Shown in pieces: positions 53,872 through 64,000 of a stretch of DNA of 64,000 nucleotides (its first letter is position 1; each line of letters starts with the position of its first letter). The stretch is from contig JAITYX010000104.1 of the NCBI GenBank assembly GCA_021018815.1, positions 891,501-955,500 on the forward strand. Reading direction: 5' to 3'. The stretch comes from Talinum fruticosum (Eukaryota > Streptophyta > Magnoliopsida > Caryophyllales > Talinaceae). The notes beneath the pieces are model-generated. The model had not been told where the DNA came from. It ran no database searches and worked only from the letters and a program-made list of their open reading frames with translations. Both the position numbers and the translations under genes were made by a program.

Positions 53872-54062
53872 GAGCGTTGGCATCCACCTTGTTTTGGGAT
53901 GTGGAAGATTAATGTCGATGGGGGAGAGCCGGGAGTTGGGGCTTTGGGTGGGGCGTTGTTGTGCGTAGTTGTGTGGGATCCGTGGAGCTGATGGGTGTTT
54001 ATCAAGGAAGTGGCTTCCTGGGCCCCGAGATTGAAGTAGCGAGAGCAATGTTGTTTGGTATG
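53872..54062 (+). pseudogene. RNase H (RVT_3-type) fragment
   Basis: Readable text is RWHPPCFGMWKINVDGG (the W-x-PP-x(4)-KINVDG entry of the plant RVT_3 RNase H family), then GVGALGGALL. After a frameshift it gives VGSVELMGVYQGSGFLGPEI with EVARAMLFGM, corresponding to the later strand and helix with the catalytic-type Glu. Such domains sit at the end of plant LINE ORF2 or stand alone. Only this domain is visible and it is frameshifted, so I call it a fragment. Confidence 0.5.
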
Positions 54063-54764
54063 TGTTTCCGGAGAAAACCGAGTTGATGATGTGAATGATG
54101 ATTCGGAGAGAGGAAGGATTTACCGCTCCGGCTTCGAGGACGTGGCACGATCGATCCGAGTCCGAGTGATGACTGCTCGAACCTACAAAAGGCGAAGCCC
54201 CGGTGGTGGATCCCGGGAACGCCCTCCAACGCTCAAGTTAGTAGTGAACTAAGTTGAATGGATCGAGGAGATCTTCCTCGATGTGCGTGGGGGATTCCTT
54301 GGGAGACGTGAAGATTTCCAAAGATGGAAGTTCTCGAGATGAGTGCCGATGAACGTTTATGAACGTTATGAATGTGGATGAGTGTTGAGAGCTTAGGAGC
54401 TTGAGAACTTGGATTATCCAAAAGGTGAGATGTCTTGTCAAATGAACATAACATGCCTTGGGTTTGAGGAAAGATGAGTACTTATAGGAGATTTTAAAGG
54501 GGTAAAACGGTACTTTACCATGGTTTAGGGAAATCCTAGCCCTAGTGGGCTTTGGGGCTTTACCTGGCCCATTAAGGGTTATCTTGGGCCGATTCCTCCC
54601 TTATCCAACGGATTAGGCTCGATCGGCCAGGTGATGTGTCGGTTGAGCTGAACCGTCCAGGAAATACCCGAATCATTTAGCCCCTCACGTTCGCCTGCAT
54701 GCCTCCCGAGGTAGGTAGGTGGAATGTGGAGCCCATTCCGCTAAGCCTTTATGACCCCAAGTTC
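54063..54764. other. Intergenic sequence before an unrecognised ORF
   Basis: Moderate GC, short open frames on both strands without domains. Confidence 0.4.
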
Positions 54765-54774
54765 TTATAAATAG
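54765..54774 (+). promoter_or_regulatory. TATA-box-like site
   Basis: ttataaatag about 70 bases upstream of the open frame at 54837, a plausible core promoter for it. Confidence 0.45.
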
Positions 54775-54836
54775 GGGTGAACCTTGAGAAGGATTGCCAA
54801 CTTCAACTTCTTCATTCTTTTGCTTTGGAGACAATG

Positions 54837-55455
54837 ACTCGCTGGAGAGCTTCCTACTGGGTATGAGAAGTTGTGCCCCGTCTTCAACCGAGCCGAGGCC
54901 GAGGAAGCAGCGATTGAGTACCGCCAGCCGTCCTTTGTCGTGGAGATGTTCTATCGACTTCTCATCGACGACGCCTGTGAAGATGGATTTGATCGACGAT
55001 CGCGCGAGTATCTCAAGTTACTTCAAGCTGCGCTCCGCCCCGAGTGGGGTATACTTAAGGCTTGGGTGGAGTGCAAGTACGATCGCATCATCGAGCGTCA
55101 ACCGGCGAACCTTTATTTTTGGCGAACACGACCGCCGACGGTGGAACCGCTCCCGGTATTGGCTCATCATCCGACCCTCCCTTGGAGAGTGACGAGTCGA
55201 TAGGTGACCCTCCTACTTTCTCTTATCATGGCCGACAGGACTTGCCAAGGAGAAGGGAAGGAACCTCCCGGCGGAGAAGGAAAGGGATCTTCCGGCGGAG
55301 AAGAGGAGGAACTTTCCGGCGGATAAGAAGAGGGACCTTCCAGCGGAGAAGAGGAGGAACCTTCCGGCGGAGAAGAAGAGGAACCTTCCAGCGGAGAAGA
55401 GGAGGAACCTTCCGGTGGAGAAGAAGAGGAACCTTCCGAAGGAGAAGTGAGATGA
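54837..55455 (+). pseudogene. Unrecognised ORF with acidic repeat tail
   Basis: A single frame runs from 54837 to the TGA at 55453-55455 with two stops, TAG at 55201-55203 and TAA at 55324-55326. The first 120 codons read as a globular, helical protein (AEAEEAAIEYRQPSFVVEMF, then YLKLLQAALRPEWGILKAWV). The tail encodes repeated EEEPSGGE units. No ATG begins this frame near the start; the ATG at 54833 is out of frame. In the middle, another frame (GIGSSSDPPLESDESIGDPP) looks more protein-like, so one or two frameshifts are also likely. No family recognised; the setting among retroelements suggests a gag-like or leader ORF of an LTR element, which is inference. Confidence 0.4.
55260..55451. repeat. 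24-bp coding minisatellite, 8 copies
   Basis: Units ggaaccttccggcggagaag plus four bases repeat exactly every 24 bp (starts near 55260, 55284, 55308, 55332, 55356, 55380, 55404 and 55428). The length is a multiple of three, so the reading frame is kept. Confidence 0.85.
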
Positions 55456-55815
55456 CTGGTCGTTGCTCTGTCCTTTCACCGGAGTAGCGTAGCCGTAGCG
55501 TAGTAATGTAACCGTAGTGTTGCAGCATAGTATCTTTGAACCTTAGACATTTTTCTTTCCTTGTAATGGCGCGTTGCGCACTCTTGTTGTAATGAATGAA
55601 TGAAGTTCGCTTTGTTAACTTTGCTTTTCTTCGCTTCTGTCTCGTCGTTAATGTTCTGTTGTGAAGAATGATTTTTACTTAGCCCCTTGGGCTTAGAAAG
55701 AAATTTTTGAGCGACCTTTCAGCTCCCGGAGGCTTGAAAGTGCTTGAGTATGCATATCTCGCTAGGGAACGTCCCACGGGGAACGCGAGCTCTTAACTTT
55801 AAGTTAGGAGTACAA

Positions 55816-56048
55816 GTGCCCATGACGGGATGGTCTTTGCGCGATCTTTCGATTCTCGAAGGTTCGAAAGCGCGTGAGTGCCCATGACGGAATGGGTCTT
55901 TGTGCGACATTTCGATTCCGGAAGGTTCGAAAGTGCGTGAGTGCTCATGACGGAATGGGTCTTTGCGCGACCTTTCGATTCTCGAAGGTTCGAAAGTGCG
56001 TGAGTGCCCATAACGGGATGGGTCTTTGCGCGATCTTTCGATTCCTGA
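55816..56048. repeat. 63-bp tandem array, nearly four copies, truncated
   Basis: Units beginning gtgcccatgacgg start at 55816, 55878, 55941 and 56004. Each contains the near-palindrome tttcgattctcgaaggttcgaaa. A diverged half unit occurs near 55703-55745. The last unit stops where the Gypsy LTR begins at 56050. Confidence 0.85.
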
Positions 56049-56049
56049 A

Positions 56050-58714
56050 TGTAACGCCCCAGTTACCATAACTTAATAATTCCCTAATCCGAGAATATTA
56101 GGTAAGGTTGCAGCGGAAGTTAACGACTTAAGGCGTTACCGCCGCCCTAACAAAAGGGCAAGACCGAATTAAAATACCATAATAAACGAGTGTCTAGTGA
56201 TCATGCCTCGGCTACATCACAGGGTGTCATCCCGACTACTTAAGTAACCAATCCCAAGCACGGCTCGCTACCTATTTACAAACGTTAGTGACCATTACAA
56301 CGATCCGCAATAGGAAATGCGCAATACTTAATTTCAACCCGAAGTCAAACCCAAAATTAGCGTGGACGAGAATCATTGTGAGCATCTAATCCCGCACAGA
56401 CAATGATAATGGAATATCCAGCTAAGTCCTCGCTCCCGTCAGGCTTCTTATGCAATGGGCTATTCACCGATGCTTTTCCTAAAAACAAAACATCAAAATA
56501 ATTCGAAGAATGAGTCAAAACTCGATACGAACATTCCCGCACGATTAAATAAATTTGAAACACATTGATTAAGCGCGCGCATTTCAATTTATTTTAGTTT
56601 GAAAACAGGGGAGAGAATATAATTAAAACTTGCTTGCTGGTTATTATCCGAAAGTGGAACCCCTTGATAATTGATACGATCTTAGTAAAGTGCACACCTC
56701 CCGGCCGACCGAGAACCCGAGTTGAAGCCGCGCGGGTTGGGCATAAGCCTTGATTATTGATAATTGATGGGCATAAGCCCCGATAATTGATAATTGGACG
56801 GGGACCACTTGATTAGGTGGCAAAACTTGATTTGCAAATGATTCATTATTAGTTATATATATGAGAAATGTTGAGATTTGATGAAACATGTGAGTTTTCG
56901 AAAGGTACAGGCAATGAACGTACACTGAACCGAGGATGTTTGCTTTCTCCCTTTTTATGAAAATTTAAGTTACTAGCTTTCCAACAACCGAAGTGGCCTC
57001 AGTTCCGTTTCAAATAGATTTCCCTTGTTAATAATGCTTTTCTTGAGTTTTAACACTTGAATTCGTATAATCGTTGGTAATTTGATTTATTTTCTTTATT
57101 TGTTAAGTAGTCGATTAAACTAAGATTTTTGTTACTCAACTCCCTTGCGCTAATTCTGTTTAGATCTTAATTGAGCATGTACTCGTTAAAGTAGTCGACT
57201 AGATCCAACAATGATATTCTCACGATGTAATGCGTTACGGACTCAAATCAAGAGAATGAAAACCCACATATACATGTATATATGTACTTATGCATGTGTA
57301 CAAGTACCTAAACACTTCGTAGTTAATATTGTTATTATTATCATTGTCGTTGTTATTATTAGATGCAACTAATTTGATTAATTTTCCAAGCCCAACTTAT
57401 CTTTCGATCCTTATTCCTAACGTAATTTCTTTATTTCTCACTTCATCGAATTCAAACCCATAGCTAAGTGATTACTTAATCTACCAATGTCTTTCCATAG
57501 GGAGACTTCACAATTAACCAAATTGCTCAAGGTTCATGCATATACCAACTTAAGGTCATGAGCGTTACTCTCACCACAAAATTCACATTTGCAATCACAA
57601 TTAGGCATGCTTAATATTTGAGCTATTTTCTCAAACCTCTGCAATTACACATTAGCTAGTTCAACCTATGCATATACTCGCCCTACGTTTGCTCAATATA
57701 GTCATTCTCCAAAATCTCGGAATCCATCCAATTACTCAATTACATAACCAAACATCCCTAATTTCGTTCTCTGCATTATAATTTCCCAAAAGAAATTACA
57801 TTTATACAAAATCAATCCATTAACTACCACACCTTCATCATCCATTCCAATCCTAAATTTCCCAAATAAATCCTCAAATTTCCTCAACAACGTATTTCTA
57901 AATCATACTTTTCAATTTAAAATTACAATTACTTAAATAAGGAATTTGATAGCTTAGGGTTTAACGTTTACCTTCAAATTCGGAAAGGAGCAATCGAGGA
58001 GGACGAACGGGAGTCGGCGGTGGACGGCGGCTGCACCGCAACCACCGGGCAGGGCGCGACGAACACCGGTGGCCGCTGTGGCTGGGATTGGCTGATAAGT
58101 GGCTCGCGGCGGAGGAATCGGGAGCAGGGAGCAGGCGTGAACGAGACGAGGAAGAAGATAGCGAGCGCGGCAGAGGGAGAAGGGAGGGAGAGCGAAGGCC
58201 GGCGCCGGTTCTCGGCCGGCGTCGGTCACGCCGGTGGTCGGGGAGCGCCCGCGAGGAGGAGGAAGCAAAGGAACGGGAGGAGCAGGGGAAGGATGCAAGT
58301 GAAGAATTGAGACCGAGCTTGGCCGATTATTTTGATCTTAATCGCCTTTCTCTTTTTTTTTTTTTCCCAATTCTAGATTATTCTATGTCCGGATTTTTCC
58401 TAAAAAAAATCCAACTTATTTATTTCATTTTTTACCTTTATTTTTATATATTTATCTATATTTATTTATATATTTATTTATTTATTATTATCATTATTGT
58501 TACTTTTTAATTTTATTTTATTAATGATGTTCACAAATTATAACCTTATTATGGGGTTTTATTAGGGCTACTTCGTTGCCTTAACCGCTTAACACGTATA
58601 TAAAAGTAATTTAAATGTGAAATATTGAATCGAAGTGCACGCGCTCAATCATATGAATCTTGTAATTAATGAATTAATAAAATAAACAATTTGGTTTAGG
58701 GTCGGGTTGTTACA
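56050..58714 (-). repeat. 3' LTR of the Gypsy element
   Basis: 2,665 bp, bounded by inverted tgtaac...gttaca. It contains a GC-rich block (57960-58320) whose open frames run on both strands and an AT-rich TATT-type tract (58430-58505). The partner LTR is outside the window. Confidence 0.75.
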
Positions 58715-58759
58715 GTCTTCCCCCTTAAAATAAGTTTCGTCCTCGAAACTTGGGCATTC

Positions 58760-60545
58760 AACAATACGGCTTTAAGACTTACCTTAAAATAAGTGAGGAT
58801 ATTTATTTCTCATATCTTCCTCGGTTTCCCATGTGGCTTCGAGGACGTATGGTTAGTCCACAGTACTTTCACCAAAGGAATGCTCTTATTGCGGAGTTTC
58901 TTGACCCTATAATCTAATATTTGCACTTGGTTGCTCCTCATATATTATGTTTTCAGCAATTTCGAGGGGTTACTGTGACAATATTATGGCTTGGGTCGGG
59001 CACATACTTTCGAAGCTGTGAAACATGGAAGACATCGTGTACATGCTCGAGTTTTGATGGTAAGGTTAACTTATAAGCCACTTGGACTCAATTTCTCTGT
59101 GATATCATACGGTCCGATATATCTAGGACTTAGTTTTCCTTTGACATTGAACCGTCCGACTCCTTTCACAGGGGACACTTTCGAAATACTTTATCTCCTA
59201 CCTCAAATTCCAATGGCCTCCTTCTTTTATCTCGCATAGCTCTTTTGTCGGCTTTGGGCTGCCTTGATGTGTTCCTGAATCTTCCTAACCTTTTCGGTTG
59301 TTTCTTGGATCAATTCAGGACCTAAAATCAATGCTTCATCCAGCTTCGCTCCAACATAATGGAGTTCTGCACTTTCTTCCATATAATGCTTCATATGGAG
59401 CCATCTTAATAGTGGCTTGATAACCGTTATTGTAGGAGAATTCTACCAATGGTAAGTCATCTTCCCATCTCCCCTAAAAATCAAGTACACATGCTCTTAA
59501 CATATCCTCTAAGATTTGATTTACCCTTTCAATTTGCCCATCTCGTTTCGGGTGGTATGAACTGCTGAAATTTAATTTGGTTCCAAACGCCCGCTGTAAA
59601 GCCTGTCAAAAACGTGCTTGGAACCTTTTGTCCCTATCGGATATGATATCCTTAGGTATTCCATGTAATCTCACCACTTCCTTGACATATAATCGTGCCA
59701 GTCTCTCCACAGTCCAGGTGTCATGTATTGGTATAAAATGCACAGATTTAGTAAGCCGGTCGACAATAACCCAAATAGCATTTTTCTTCGAAGCGTAAGG
59801 GGTAACCCCATAACAAAGTCCATTAAAATCGAGTCCCATTTCCAAGTAGGTATCTCTAAGGGTCTCAACTCGCCCACTGTGGCGTTAATGTTCAGCCTTA
59901 ACCATTTGGCAAGTTAAGCACTTATCCACATATTCTGCAATGTCCTTTTTCATGTTATTCCACCAAAAATATTGCCTCAAGTCCTTGTACATTTTTGTTC
60001 CTCCTGGATGTACTCGAGTATCGGGTATTATGAGCTTCCTCAAGAATCTTTCTCTTCAACTCCTCTTTATTCGGTACACATAACCTGGTTCTGAAACCTT
60101 AGGGTTCCATCTTCATGTATTTCGAACCCGGGGATTTTCCCTTTTAATATTCTCTTTAATCCTTTCCAAATCAACGTCCTCATTTTGGCCTATTTGGATT
60201 TCCTTCACTATAGTAGGTTGTACCTCTGTTGCTGCCGAAATCCATCTATATGTCCATCTCGAGACTAATTCAACACCCATATTCTGAAGGTCCTGTAATA
60301 CATTGGGTTGGGCTATGATCGCATTCGGACTATGTTGTATCCTCCTCGCTCAATGCATCAGCCACAACATTCGCTTTCCCTGGATGGTATCGTATTTGTA
60401 AATCATAATCCTTAAGCAACTCCAACCAGCGGCGTTGCCTTAAATTGATCTCCTTTTGGGTAAAAATGTATTTCAAGCTCGATGGTCAGTATAAATCTTA
60501 CAGGTCGCCCCATATAGGTAATGCCTCCAAATTTTTAGAGCAAAT
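58760..60545 (-). pseudogene. Gypsy pol 3' half: RNase H and integrase (disrupted)
   Basis: From the cut at 60545 the minus strand reads [20 protein letters not shown], then after a stop [20 protein letters not shown] and [16 protein letters not shown], the end of Ty3/Gypsy RNase H. Integrase follows with its core in 59606-59845: [23 protein letters not shown], and [13 protein letters not shown] carrying the second Asp. The C-terminal KVSPVKGVGRF block and chromodomain-like IPLVKVLW end near 58800. Several stops and frameshifts occur (for example within the zinc-finger part around 59900-60150), so it is inactive. Integrase would target and join the cDNA; in chromoviruses the tail contacts chromatin. 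Confidence 0.8.
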
Positions 60546-62116
60546 ATCGAAGACTCGGGCATTCCTCAACGCACTTCCGAGTTGCACTAAACAAGTCGGT
60601 ATAACAACCCCATGCTTTTAGAGTTTTGATTCCAAGGCATTCTCGGTATCACGTAAACTCCTTTGAGTAAAATAAGTATCTTTCTCGAGTGATACGTCGT
60701 TTACTTAGTACTTTTATTGCTTATCTGTTTGAGACTCAAAAAAGGTTCTTTGTTCCGAGTCCATCTTCACTCGCATTTATCGCAGACTAATGCTTCGTCT
60801 TTTTCTCACTCGTAACCTTACTTCGACTACAAGCTCTATTTTCTGTTAGAGTAAATTTCCTTAGTCTGTTTCATGCTTAGTCTATATCAAGTTTTTTCTC
60901 ACTCGATATTCTTTATAGAACTTGTTCTATCGCTTAGACTAAGTCGGATGGAATTCCGAGTATCATGGATATTGGACTCGTAAAATTCCACTTCATTTCG
61001 ACTCGTATAATCAATTGTGTAATTATCATAATTATTTTATTATCTCGTGTCTAACTTCGGACCAAAGTATTTTATGCTTTGAGAACCAGAATTGATTTAT
61101 TTTTGTAGGTTATTCATTCGAGGATACACCTTTTTCAAACTACAAAAGTAGTCGGCTTCAAAACGTCAAATCACCAAGCAGATATAGCTTTTCACCTTCC
61201 CCGCTTTAGTCCCGTAAGATTGTGTCGAAGCCGTCTCGCTTCCATATCCGAAAACTGGATTGCTAAGCTTAACGGTGGTTTCCACCTCATTTTTCAAGAC
61301 ACAACCGATGGTTTTGGGACTTCCAAGAGAGTTAAACCGTTGTCCAACGTCCATATTTCAACGGATACTTTCCGAGTGACTCGTAAAGCTCTTATCAACG
61401 GTCACGAGAGGACTCTCGGTCAGCAGATGAAGATAACGGCTACTCTGCCTCGGTTATCTATAAATAGAAGCCACTTCACAAGACTTGGAGATTGCCGAAT
61501 CTATTGTTAATACACATACTTGAGAAAAGTCATTGTATTTACTCTCAATCTTCTACTTACAACTCCCATTTTGTAATTCATTACTTTCGAGTTGTAAGGT
61601 CTTGTACTTAGTTACAAACTCTTCTTACATTCTTTGTAAGGTCCCCTGGACTAAGTCGTAAAGGTTAACTCAGCTTAGTTGTCCCTAGCTGTAAGGGTTA
61701 TCTCAGCTAGGAAGTACTAGATCGGATAAGGTAACTTGTGAGTCTAGGAAAACTTGTATAGAGTTGTCCAAGGGAGCAACTCGGGTTCGATTAGTACACG
61801 GTATTTTGTGGACTCAAAATAGTGGATTTGACTTCGTGTCCGGATTGACACGGGCCGTGGTTTTTGCCCCAGGAGGGTTTCCACGTAAAATCTAAAGTGT
61901 TATCTTTCCGAGTTCATTCTAGACTCGGATCGCTTTATCGCTTCTTGGTTCTTCCGATACATCGCTTTCGAGTCCAATCTTTTCCGGCCCCGTTTATAGA
62001 CTCGGAATCTGTCTTTGTCTCTTTTCCGAGAAAAAGAGTGTGTTTTCACAAAGAATTTTCTATCACCCTATTCACCCCCTCTAGGGTGACTCGGACTCTC
62101 CCCGAGCAAACCTTCA
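60546..62116 (+). repeat. 5' LTR of the second Copia element
   Basis: About 1,571 bp, starts near cgaagactcggg (family start TGAAGACTCGG) and ends cgagcaaaccttca. Confidence 0.8.
61458..61467 (+). promoter_or_regulatory. LTR TATA box of the second Copia element
   Basis: ctataaatag at the same alignment position as in the two LTRs of the first copy. Confidence 0.7.
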
Positions 62117-62118
62117 AT

Positions 62119-62131
62119 TGGTATTAGAGCC
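62119..62131 (+). other. Primer-binding site of the second Copia element
   Basis: tggtattagagcc, a one-base variant of the initiator tRNA-Met site TGGTATCAGAGCC, two bases past the LTR end. Confidence 0.85.
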
Positions 62132-62176
62132 TAGCCTTTCGTAAAGGATCTAACAATCCAAAGGTTTAAAGATTAG

Positions 62177-64000
62177 ATGGCTCGTAACACCGGAGAGTTC
62201 GACGAAGGAAGATCTTCCAACAGGCCTCCAAAATTCAAGGGCTCAAACTTTGGGCACCGAAAGAAGCTTATGGAATGTTTCCTCATGGATCATGATGAAG
62301 AAGTATGGGAAATCATACAACAAGGAAACTACATTCCAACCAAGACAGATGAATCTGTAATCCTTCCCAAGACAAAGGCCGAGTTCACACCAGCAGAAGC
62401 GGAGAAGTTCGTAAAGAATTTCGAAGCCATGAACATTCTTATGTGCGCCATAAGCTCGTAAGAATACAACCGAGTCTCCGCATGTGACTCTGCTAAAGAG
62501 GTGTGGGATACCTTGGTCAACACCTACGAAGGTACGAGTCGAGTGAGACAAGCGAAGATCGGCCGAGATCTTTACAAATATGAGCTTTTCAAAATGGAGC
62601 CAGAGGAGAATATTACTCGGATGTTCATTCGCTTCACCGAGATCACCAACAATCTCAAATCTCTGGGAAAGAAAATCTCCCATGAAGAAATGTGCCGGAA
62701 AATTCTCGTAAGCCTACCCAAGAGACGATGGGGTCCTAAGGTGACTCGCCATAGAAGAGGCTCGGAACCTTTCACTCTTGAAGCCATCTGAAAGCTTCTA
62801 ACGCATGAGATACATCCGGAAGAAGAAGATGCCGAGGGTACTACCAAAAGGAACATTGCGCTTAAAGCCTTAGAATCCAAAGAAGCAAGTCCGAGCTCTT
62901 CCGACTCGTAAGATGATCCCATGGCACTCATTGCAAGAGGCTTCAAGAGAATGATGAGGCATAAAAGATGGGACAAAAGACCTAAAGAAGAATTCTACAA
63001 GAAAGACAAGAGAGACAGAAAAGGTAAGTTTTCTTCTCCTTCAAAGTTGTCTTTGTCTAAGAATTCTGGATGTTTTGAATGTGGCAAAGAAAGACCACAT
63101 AGTCAAGGACTCGTCCAAAAAGAAAAAGGGACAGGAAGAAGAAAAAGGCCATGATGGCAACATGGAGCGATGAGGACTCATCGAAGACGACGAGGACTCG
63201 GATGACTCAAAGTGTCCGATGGCAATCTCCGACTCGAAGCCGAAAGAGAGTCGACTCGGACTCGCACAATGAGGAAACCGATCCTCAAGAGGTAATAAAC
63301 TACTTCCTCAAATTTTCCAAAGTTGATTTAGCTAAATACATTTTTACTTTGGAAGAAAAGTCCAATCTCGATTCTTCTAATTTCAAAGAACAACTTGAGT
63401 CAATCACTTCGAGAGCACTTCTTTGAAAAACGAATTAGAAAAACCGAGACTCACACTCGGAGAACTCAAGACAAGTGCTCAAGCTAATGAGACCGAGTCC
63501 GAGTTACTCAAGAAAGAAAATGAGCGACTAAAATAGAAGCTCACCGAGTCTCAAGATCCGGTTTTAAAATTTACTCAAGGTCGAAGAACCTTGACATGCT
63601 CTTAGGATCACAAGTGTGTCTCTTTTCGAAAAGAAGGTCTTGGTTTCAACAAAGAGGAAGAATCTAATTCTTACTCGTAATTGTTTAAAAAGGATTCCGT
63701 AACTGTAAAGTTTAGGAAAGCCGAGCACTGGTCCCATTCACAAAAATGAAAGGAGGACCAAGCCCGGAATCTGTTTACGAAAAGAAGCCATTTTCTCCTC
63801 GTTTCAAAAGGAAAAGTTTTCGAAAAAAAGAGACACAGACTCGCTTCTCGAGAGGAAGACTCGGAATCGGATAAAACCCAAAGTCATTCAAATCTGGGTT
63901 CCAAAACACCTTCTTCCTCGTAAAAGGACCACGATAGAAAATGTTACCGGGTTCGTTAGAGGAAGTGAGAAGGGTTAGATTCTCTTTGTTTTGCGTGTAA
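62177..64000 (+). pseudogene. Copia gag (UBN2 type), disrupted, 3' end outside window
   Basis: Starts MARNTGEFDEGRSSNRPPKF, then WEIIQQGNYIPTKTDES and AEFTPAEAEKFVKNFEAMNI. It continues past a TAA at 62460-62462 to EVWDTLVNTYEGTSRV, EENITRMFIRFTEITNNL and LPKRRWGPK, all UBN2-family blocks. A further stop follows at 62909-62911. The zinc knuckle near 63068-63115 (CFECGK...) is disrupted by a 2-bp shift and by tcgtcc in place of tgtccg. Downstream the acidic and spacer regions are frameshifted to the window end. Both named TAA codons sit where the other family copy has GAA, changed by the same TCGG-to-TCGT substitution. Confidence 0.8.

Larger units (their letters stand above)
56050..60545 (-). 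mobile_element. Ty3/Gypsy chromovirus-like element, 3' part
   Basis: On the minus strand the order is RNase H, integrase, C-terminal tail, polypurine tract (aagggggaagac at 58715-58726), LTR. The LTR (56050-58714) starts TGTAACAACCCGACC and ends GGGGCGTTACA. The 5' part would lie beyond 60545, where a Copia LTR cuts in, so the rest should resume outside this window. The integrase tail (KVSPVKGVGRFNVKGKLSPR, RYIGPYDI, later RNKSIPLVKVLW) fits Tekay/Del-type chromoviruses. Confidence 0.8.
60546..64000 (+). mobile_element. Second Sirevirus-like Copia element, 5' part (runs off window)
   Basis: The LTR (60546-62116) aligns with the LTRs of the nested Copia at 15615-26510 in opposite orientation. 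It is followed by primer site tggtattagagcc (62119-62131) and a gag gene from 62177. Upstream sequence switches abruptly from Gypsy RNase H to this LTR at about 60545, so the insertion is younger than the Gypsy element. It is more diverged than the two LTRs of the first copy are from each other. Confidence 0.85.

Noticed and set aside
55226..55528. Minus-strand FSAGRFLL and PLLRRKV repeat proteins
   Set aside because: They are antisense readings of the 24-bp minisatellite; the plus-strand frame joins an upstream open region and is preferred.
55816..56048. A CRISPR-like array
   Set aside because: The 63-bp units are contiguous with no unique spacers, and the context is eukaryotic.
57954..58310. 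GC-rich genes inside the Gypsy LTR on either strand
   Set aside because: Low-complexity Arg/Gly or Pro/Ala frames within LTR leader sequence; no domain and no splice context.

Overview
The window looks like nuclear DNA of a land plant, probably a eudicot. It carries plant-type telomere words (CCCTAAA), plant lineages of Copia, Gypsy, PIF/Harbinger, LINE and MITE elements, and one intron-rich gene in an AT-rich background. There are no bacterial-style operons, rRNA genes, CRISPR arrays or convincing tRNA genes. Most of the sequence is transposon, and nearly every transposon gene is broken.

Layout. 1-5745 is a decayed PIF/Harbinger element on the minus strand (Myb/SANT-like gene plus DDE transposase) with degenerate telomere repeats near its left end. 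5750-13400 is AT-rich and holds several short terminal-inverted-repeat elements; two of them (6777-7341 and 7334-7752) abut and have interiors made of degenerate short words. 13402-30528 is a non-autonomous Gypsy-type LTR element with TSD gttct. A 10.9-kb Sirevirus-like Copia element (15615-26510, minus strand, TSD gtgtt) sits inside its coding region. A decayed TPR-protein gene follows directly (30801-32420), and the LTR element may have split it from an upstream piece at 13090-13396.

33466-46225 holds the only convincing host gene: five exons, all introns phase 1, about 192 residues, no recognised function. Its fourth intron is 10.4 kb and is packed with elements: a Mutator-like inverted repeat pair enclosing 4.8 kb, a foldback MITE, a GC-rich element with a 10-bp TSD, a LINE fragment and further MITEs. 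Antisense inside that intron is a possible small spliced gene of 27 codons.

47190-52483 is a 5.3-kb Copia element with 125-127-bp LTRs (TSD ctttt) that landed in one arm of a foldback MITE. 53870-56049 holds an RNase H fragment, an unrecognised ORF with an acidic 24-bp repeat tail, and a 63-bp tandem array. 56050-60545 is the 3' part of a Ty3/Gypsy chromovirus-like element on the minus strand. It is cut at 60546 by a second Sirevirus-like Copia (plus strand) that runs off the window at 64000.

The main story is nested insertion: Copia in Gypsy-type in a gene, Copia in MITE, Copia in Gypsy. Target-site duplications fix the order for the first two. No complete novel system is evident. The items most worth a second look are the small antisense spliced gene enclosed by Mutator-like repeats, the extra 3' ORF in the Copia family, the recurrent TCGG-to-TCGT change in the second Copia copy, and the degenerate-word MITEs.
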